DNA of 10,008 nt from Oscillospiraceae bacterium (GTDB lineage: Bacteria; Bacillota; Clostridia; Oscillospirales; Ruminococcaceae): NCBI GenBank assembly GCA_022511485.1, contig JAFLUJ010000359.1, forward strand, positions 1-10,008, in the 5' to 3' direction. Below the pieces are notes generated by a model. It saw only the letters and a program-made list of their open reading frames with translations, was not told where the DNA came from and made no database searches. The position numbers and the translations under genes are program-made. Shown here piece after piece: positions 6,186 to 10,008 of this stretch. Positions within the stretch are counted from its first letter, which is position 1. The number at the start of each line of letters is the position of its first letter.

Positions 6186-7530
6186 TGACCTTGTTCTCCT
6201 TTTTTACAGTATTTTCTTCATTGATGATTTGTGCCTTGATCTTTGTAATAAATTTATCCTCCGTGACTAACACGGTGAAAACCATATTTTCATATTCCGC
6301 CGACGGATTTTCATTCTCCTCGGGGATACGTCCCAGCAGCTCAACCACAAAGCCGCTCATTGTATCGAAGCCGTTGTCCTCGGGAAGCTCTATACCGAAC
6401 TCGGGAAGTATCCTTCCCGGGTCTGCCGTTCCCGCAATAGTATATGTGTCGTCGGAGATCTTGATAAGCTCCTCTTCCTCCTCGTCGTACTCGTCCTGGA
6501 TATTGCCCACTATAGTTTCTATGATGTCCTCCATAGTAACTATGCCTGCCGTTCCGCCGTATTCGTCAATGACCGCCGCCATCTGCATCTTGTTGTCGGT
6601 AAGACGCTTGAAAGCCTCTCCGCAGGTAACAGATTCCGGAAGGTAGAGTATATCCCTCACGAAGCTTTTTACCTCAGCGTCCGCCGCTGCCTCCGAACCT
6701 ACCAGACAAAGCAGATCCTTTACGCAGATTATACCGATGATGTGGTCGATGGTATCCTCATAAACAGGGATACGCGAGAACCCGCTGTCTATGGCAGCAT
6801 TCACCACCTGAGAGATCTCCGCAGTTGACTTCACCGCCGTAACCTCTGTTCTGTGGGTCATAACGTCCGATACGGTGACATCGTCAAAATCGAAGATATT
6901 GTTTATCATTTCCCTCTGGGATTCCTCGATAACTCCGGTCTCGTTTCCGGCGTCCACCATCATAAGGATCTCCTCCTCGGTGACAACGTCCTTTTCGGAA
7001 GCCGTCCCCGGAGAAAGCAGCTTTATCAAAAAAGCAGTAAGAGCCGTCAGCGGTGTAAGGATAATTACCAGATATTTCACAAATGGTGCGCAGAAGCAGG
7101 CAAGCTTCTCGCTTCCCCCCGCTGCAAGTCTTTTAGGTATACCGTCACAGAAGACCGTCAGCAGCAGAACTGTACACAGGAGTATTATCGCCGCCGCAGC
7201 GAATCCGTAGAGGACTCCCTCGCCGGAAGCGGCATTATCAGCAGCGCCCAAGGCTTTCTCCAGAAATCCCGTCAGCGGCGCAAGACAGTAAAACACCGCC
7301 GCATATGCAATGATAACTGTCATGAGAGTTCTGCCCACTGCAAAGGAGGTCACCAGCTTTGCCGGCTTATCCAGCAGCTTTTCTAAGGTTTTCCGTCTCT
7401 TTTCGGCGTCGGTCTTCCTGATTTTTCTGTCGTCTATTTCGGTAACAGCGGTTTCGCAGACGGTAAAAAATGCTTTTACCGCAGCCGCAGCTATAATGAA
7501 CAGAAGACCGCCATGCCCGTCTGAATCCAT
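6169..7530 (-). CDS. CNNM/CBS-pair/CorC_HlyC family membrane protein (453 aa)
   Basis: Membrane protein of the family once called hemolysin C-like; characterised members are linked to Mg2+ (or Co2+) efflux. The CNNM (DUF21) transmembrane domain at about 5-175 starts with FFTVCETAVTEIDDRKIR and contains IPKRLA, a variant of the family's GE-x-x-PK motif without the usual Glu. The CBS pair spans about 220-345, with VMTHRTEV, IIGIICVKDLL and VIDEYGGTAGIVTMEDIIE; such pairs bind adenine nucleotides. A CorC_HlyC domain lies at about 358-437, followed by a charged tail. The start is the ATG at 7530: AAAAGGA lies 8 nt upstream, homology starts there, and the promoter at 7598-7626 lies downstream of the longer ORF's first codon (7644), ruling that start out for this transcript. 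Its 3' end contains the ribosome binding site of the first lipoprotein gene. Actual ion specificity is not visible. Confidence 0.95.
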   Translation of the reverse strand: MDSDGHGGLLFIIAAAAVKAFFTVCETAVTEIDDRKIRKTDAEKRRKTLEKLLDKPAKLVTSFAVGRTLMTVIIAYAAVFYCLAPLTGFLEKALGAADNAASGEGVLYGFAAAAIILLCTVLLLTVFCDGIPKRLAAGGSEKLACFCAPFVKYLVIILTPLTALTAFLIKLLSPGTASEKDVVTEEEILMMVDAGNETGVIEESQREMINNIFDFDDVTVSDVMTHRTEVTAVKSTAEISQVVNAAIDSGFSRIPVYEDTIDHIIGIICVKDLLCLVGSEAAADAEVKSFVRDILYLPESVTCGEAFKRLTDNKMQMAAVIDEYGGTAGIVTMEDIIETIVGNIQDEYDEEEEELIKISDDTYTIAGTADPGRILPEFGIELPEDNGFDTMSGFVVELLGRIPEENENPSAEYENMVFTVLVTEDKFITKIKAQIINEENTVKKENKVNEEKD

Positions 7531-7750
7531 AATCAGCATCCTTTTAATAAAATTTGTGCAATGCGCCATCTTTTCAAAGGGTATTGCACACATAAAAATT
7601 ATAAACCATTTAAATAAAAAAGTCAAGGCGGGAAAACAAGCCAAAACTTATGAAAAATCACAGAATTTGAACCACTTTTTTGGCGCATTTGCGTGAAAAA
7701 TGCTTATATGCATGATTCTCTGTAACCATTTTGTAACTTATACGCATTAT
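7531..7750. other. Intergenic region between the bPH2 genes and the CNNM gene
   Basis: This 220-bp region holds the promoter of the CNNM gene (7598-7626) and an inverted repeat ATGCGCCA (7561-7568) / TGGCGCAT (7681-7688) that flanks it. Only a weak ATGC/GCAT stem followed by five Ts (about 7710-7695, minus strand) resembles a terminator for the preceding bPH2 gene. No small ORF is convincing. Confidence 0.6.
7598..7626 (-). promoter_or_regulatory. Sigma-A-type promoter for the CNNM gene (TTGACT-N17-TATAAT)
   Basis: On the minus strand the -35 is TTGACT (7626-7621), the spacer is exactly 17 nt and AT-rich, and the -10 is the consensus TATAAT (7603-7598). The start of transcription should be near 7591, giving a leader of about 60 nt to the ATG at 7530. 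Since the next gene overlaps and no clear terminator was seen, this promoter may also drive some or all four lipoprotein genes. Confidence 0.85.
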
Positions 7751-9202
7751 TTATATAAGTCCCTCTGCAAAATTTGCCGCTTCTGCAAGGGGTATACCTC
7801 TGACGCGATGCTTTGCGGCACGCTCTCCCCTGGTGTAGATATGAACATCACAGCTCTTATTGAACCTCTGAAAGATGGTCTGGGTCAGCCGGACATACAC
7901 TATCTTATTTTTGGGAACAATTACCGTATGAAACTGATAGAATTTACAATATTTCAATGTGACTGTTTCTCCGCCGTCCCCGATGCCGGTGGTAAATTTA
8001 GCCGCCGTTTTGACGATCAGCAGATAGACGGATGGTATCTCTCCCATCACGAGCAGAAATTTTATAACGCTGTCCCATGTGGGAAAAAGTCTCATGGCAA
8101 AATATGCCGTCGCGGGAAAAGCTGCTATCATTATTATGGGAGGCATTATAAAAGGCATTATATACCACTTCTTGGGTCTCATAGAGATATTACTGATCGT
8201 AAAATTCGGAAGTATCATCTGCATTGAGCCGATGACCCTGTTTTTTGTAGTTACCGGGACAAAGACGGGAATCTCGTTTTTCTCCTTGCCATAGCCTGTA
8301 CAGCTTACGTGTACGGACATGACCTTGCAAATTTTCATTAACAGATTCTGGCGCAGATCGGCATAATTTATTCTGGAATAATTTATAAAATATTTCCATC
8401 TGGAAAAGAAGCCGTTTTCTACAAAAATATTTTTCCCGCATCTTTGGACCATAAAGTTTATATGCCTCAGCAAGTTGGAAAAAAATGAGAACCCCCAGCT
8501 TACAGCTATCACAAGAGTGAGGGCAACGGAAAAGGGAGTAACTCCTTTTACAATTGTCTGGACAACATTAGTCACGTCCGAAACTGCGGAGAAGAACATT
8601 TCCTCCAGCTCGTTCCCGACGATCCGTCCTCCCTGAATAAAGAGCGTCCCAAGAAAGATTACGCCCGAAAGAGTGGAAGAAAAAACCAGCGAAAAGAAGA
8701 TCAGATTATACTTTGAGGCGTAATAGCTTATTCTTGTATTTGTCGACTCGTTTGGCATTTTATTGTATAATTCTGTATAATCATTTAACGGGATAATAAG
8801 CTGTATGTCCGCCCCTCCCCGTTTGTTTTTTGCCGAACGTGAATCTGAATCCAGCGAAAGGGTCACTGCTTTTATAGGTCTGAACCACAGCGCTCTCTTT
8901 GAAGTTGCACAGGACAGCACATTATAAGGAAGCAGAAATTCATTCCGGATAAAGACACCGCTGCTTATAAAAATACCCTCCTCCCGGATCTCATAACGGT
9001 CAAATTCCCACCGGAGAACTGCCACTCCGATGATGACCAGTATGACAATTATATCCAGATATGCACCTCTCACCCATCTGTAAAAGTCGAACTTCAAAGC
9101 AAAGAGACCTCTCACCAGGGGGATAAGCAGAAGCCAGAAATTGGCTGTTGTATATTTAAGGATAGCGATCTTATGCTGATGCTTCAGCTGCGGATGTTTC
9201 AT
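7751..9202 (-). CDS. Large bPH2-domain membrane protein, YdbT-like (483 aa)
   Basis: Membrane protein with three repeats of a transmembrane pair followed by a bacterial PH-like (bPH2) domain. Membrane segments lie at about 20-36, 48-64, 167-189, 222-243, 347-368 and 378-398. The bPH2 regions are at about 67-145 (YEIREEGIFISSGVFIRNE), 250-330 (IFVENGFFSRWKYFI) and 410-480 (VTLKYCKFYQFHTVIVPK). Length and layout match B. subtilis YdbT (about 490 aa), which is encoded next to YdbS, belongs to the sigma-W envelope stress regulon and, with YdbS, is reported to give resistance to the bacteriocin amylocyclicin. The same role here is inference. The start is ATG 9202, not the TTG one codon upstream: GGGGAGG (9209-9215) is 6 nt from the ATG but only 3 from the TTG. 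The ATG shares one base with the upstream TGA, indicating translational coupling. Confidence 0.9.
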   Translation of the reverse strand: MKHPQLKHQHKIAILKYTTANFWLLLIPLVRGLFALKFDFYRWVRGAYLDIIVILVIIGVAVLRWEFDRYEIREEGIFISSGVFIRNEFLLPYNVLSCATSKRALWFRPIKAVTLSLDSDSRSAKNKRGGADIQLIIPLNDYTELYNKMPNESTNTRISYYASKYNLIFFSLVFSSTLSGVIFLGTLFIQGGRIVGNELEEMFFSAVSDVTNVVQTIVKGVTPFSVALTLVIAVSWGFSFFSNLLRHINFMVQRCGKNIFVENGFFSRWKYFINYSRINYADLRQNLLMKICKVMSVHVSCTGYGKEKNEIPVFVPVTTKNRVIGSMQMILPNFTISNISMRPKKWYIMPFIMPPIIMIAAFPATAYFAMRLFPTWDSVIKFLLVMGEIPSVYLLIVKTAAKFTTGIGDGGETVTLKYCKFYQFHTVIVPKNKIVYVRLTQTIFQRFNKSCDVHIYTRGERAAKHRVRGIPLAEAANFAEGLI

Positions 9203-9699
9203 CAAAGACCTCCCCTGCTGTTAAGATACTGACGTATTTTCCTGCTGATCTCCTCCAGATCCGAGGAGGAGAGGAAGAAGCAGACCAATCTTCCGCCGTA
9301 AGCGCTTATCAACAGAAAGTTAAAGCTTGTATATTTTGAAAACGGCATGGAAATAGCGGTTGTATACTGCACCGAGGACATTTTCACATAGCTAATATTT
9401 TTAAAAAATATTCCAGAGCGTATAGTTATTTCATCGTCCGATAGGGTATAGCTTACCGAATGATACCAAAGAGGCAGAATAATCAGGAGGAAAATAACAT
9501 AAGCTGTTACAAGCAGAATGATGAATGCCCATATAATGATTTCCGGAACTGTGATCTTTGGAATATCAAAATAATTGGGAAAATGGCTCTGCAAATAATA
9601 CAGTAAGTATTTTAATCCAATAATTATACAGATTATAAGAATAAATGTTGTTACTCTCAGGAATTTTAGGCTTCTTTTATCCGCATAGTATTTTTTCAT
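9202..9699 (-). CDS. Small bPH2-domain membrane protein, YdbS-like (165 aa)
   Basis: Small membrane protein with two transmembrane segments (about 15-35 and 53-77) followed by one bPH2 domain (about 80-158; core YTLSDDEITIRSGIFF, then VQYT). Size and order match YdbS of B. subtilis (about 160 aa), the partner of YdbT, and the gene directly precedes the YdbT-like gene in a TGATG stop-start overlap. The two products probably form a membrane complex with roles in envelope defence; this is inference from the family. The start is placed at ATG 9699 (MKKYYADKRS); a TTG five codons upstream (9714) is also open but less likely. The ribosome binding site is weak (TGGAT about 10 nt upstream), so the start is less certain than for its neighbour. 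No enzyme motif is present. Confidence 0.85.
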   Translation of the reverse strand: MKKYYADKRSLKFLRVTTFILIICIIIGLKYLLYYLQSHFPNYFDIPKITVPEIIIWAFIILLVTAYVIFLLIILPLWYHSVSYTLSDDEITIRSGIFFKNISYVKMSSVQYTTAISMPFSKYTSFNFLLISAYGGRLVCFFLSSSDLEEISRKIRQYLNSRGGL

Positions 9700-9744
9700 A
9701 ATGATATTATCCAATCCATAAAAATAAATCTTAGTTTATATACT

Positions 9745-9758
9745 ATTATATTATATCA
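9745..9758 (-). promoter_or_regulatory. Extended -10 promoter candidate for the bPH2 pair
   Basis: The minus strand reads TGATATAATATAAT at 9758-9745: a TGn-extended consensus -10 (TGATATAAT, 9758-9750) and a second overlapping TATAAT (9750-9745). No good -35 is found 16-18 nt upstream of either, which fits an extended -10 promoter. A start near 9743 gives a leader of about 44 nt. No clear sigma-W-type (TGAAAC and CGTA) promoter was seen. The region is AT-rich, so a chance match is possible. Confidence 0.5.
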
Positions 9759-9897
9759 CAATTCTATTGACGAGAAAACTATTTTTGATGTAAATTACAA
9801 GGGGATTTTCAGGATAATATTTGGTTAATTTTATGCTTATGGGCTTGTAGTGAATTTTTATTGTTGCTTCAAATACTTTACTTGTTCTCAAAGGGTA

Positions 9898-9979
9898 CGA
9901 GGGTCAGGAAACCAAAGGGGGAGGGGAACATGAAATCGTTTGAGTGGTTTTCCCCTCCCCCTTAGGTTTCCTACCCTCG
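9898..9979. repeat. Long near-perfect inverted repeat (31/30-nt arms, 21-nt loop)
   Basis: The left arm 9898-9928 and right arm 9950-9979 are complementary over blocks CGAGGGT/ACCCTCG, AGGAAACC/GGTTTCCT and AAGGGGGAGGGGAA/TTCCCCTCCCCCTT. They are interrupted only by one unpaired C (9905) and one A-A mismatch (9914/9964). The 21-nt loop (9929-9949) is not repetitive. No U-run follows on either strand, so a standard terminator is not supported. It lies upstream of the bPH2 promoter, and no ORF covers it. The window ends 29 bp later, so it may be part of a larger element. Confidence 0.8.
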
Positions 9980-10008
9980 CGCTCCCTACCTTCCTTACCC
10001 CCACCTCT
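9950..10008. other. Pyrimidine-rich tract at window edge
   Basis: The plus strand is strongly C/T-rich from 9950 to the end, with C-runs at 9952-9955, 9957-9961, 9974-9976, 9984-9986 and 9989-9996. The minus strand therefore has several G-runs. Part of it is the right arm of the inverted repeat. Its continuation outside the window is unknown. Confidence 0.5.

Noticed and set aside
6853..7386. Plus-strand 177-aa open frame
   Set aside because: Antisense to the CNNM gene, whose CBS motifs are unmistakable.
7700..8227. Plus-strand 175-aa open frame starting in the intergenic region
   Set aside because: Mostly antisense to the third bPH2 domain of the YdbT-like gene; composition does not resemble a real protein.
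9203..9205. TTG start for the YdbT-like gene
   Set aside because: It is only 3 nt from the strong GGAGG, whereas the ATG at 9202 has proper spacing.
9767..9796. Plus-strand promoter TTGACG with TAAATT 18 nt downstream
   Set aside because: The -10 is poor and no gene follows before the window ends.

Overview
The window reads as a piece of a low-to-mid GC Firmicute chromosome. The most likely source is a gut or rumen Oscillospiraceae, close to Ruminococcus. This is inferred from the lipoprotein signals, long Thr/Glu-rich and Thr/Ser-rich surface linkers, AGGAGG-type ribosome binding sites and a paralogous family of transglutaminase-like lipoproteins. No marker gene is present, so the genus is a guess. 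All seven supported genes lie on the minus strand, so transcription runs from high to low coordinates.

Upstream block (about 9760 down to 7751): a small and a large membrane protein with bacterial PH (bPH2) domains, arranged like Bacillus subtilis YdbS and YdbT. Their stop and start codons share one base. An extended -10 promoter (TGATATAAT) sits in front of them. Further upstream, at the window edge, is a very strong inverted repeat (arms of about 30 nt, 21-nt loop) followed by a pyrimidine-rich tract.

Central block (7751 down to 6169): a 220-bp intergenic region carries an excellent sigma-A-type promoter (TTGACT, 17 nt, TATAAT). It drives a CNNM/CBS/CorC_HlyC membrane protein. The promoter lies inside the longest possible ORF, so the gene must start at the internal ATG at 7530 (453 aa).

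Downstream block (6185 down to 108): four consecutive paralogous lipoproteins of 549, 459, 384 and 531 aa. Each has a signal peptide with a lipidation cysteine, a conserved helical pre-domain ending in a variant of 'LFWLS', a transglutaminase-like core with an apparent Cys-His-Asp triad, and a shared C-terminal domain. The first overlaps the CNNM gene by 17 bp, so the promoter at about 7600 may serve a five-gene unit. The gaps between the paralogs (8, 95 and 194 bp) hold hairpins but no convincing terminator. The four enzymes are predicted to act outside the membrane, on proteins or peptides of the cell surface; the substrate is unknown.

Right after the last lipoprotein gene, and taking in part of its stop codon, is a 99-nt element (11-109). 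A perfect 12-bp outer stem encloses three perfect hairpins of 9, 8 and 12 bp, forming a cloverleaf. This is the most unusual structure in the window and may be a dispersed repeat or a structured RNA.
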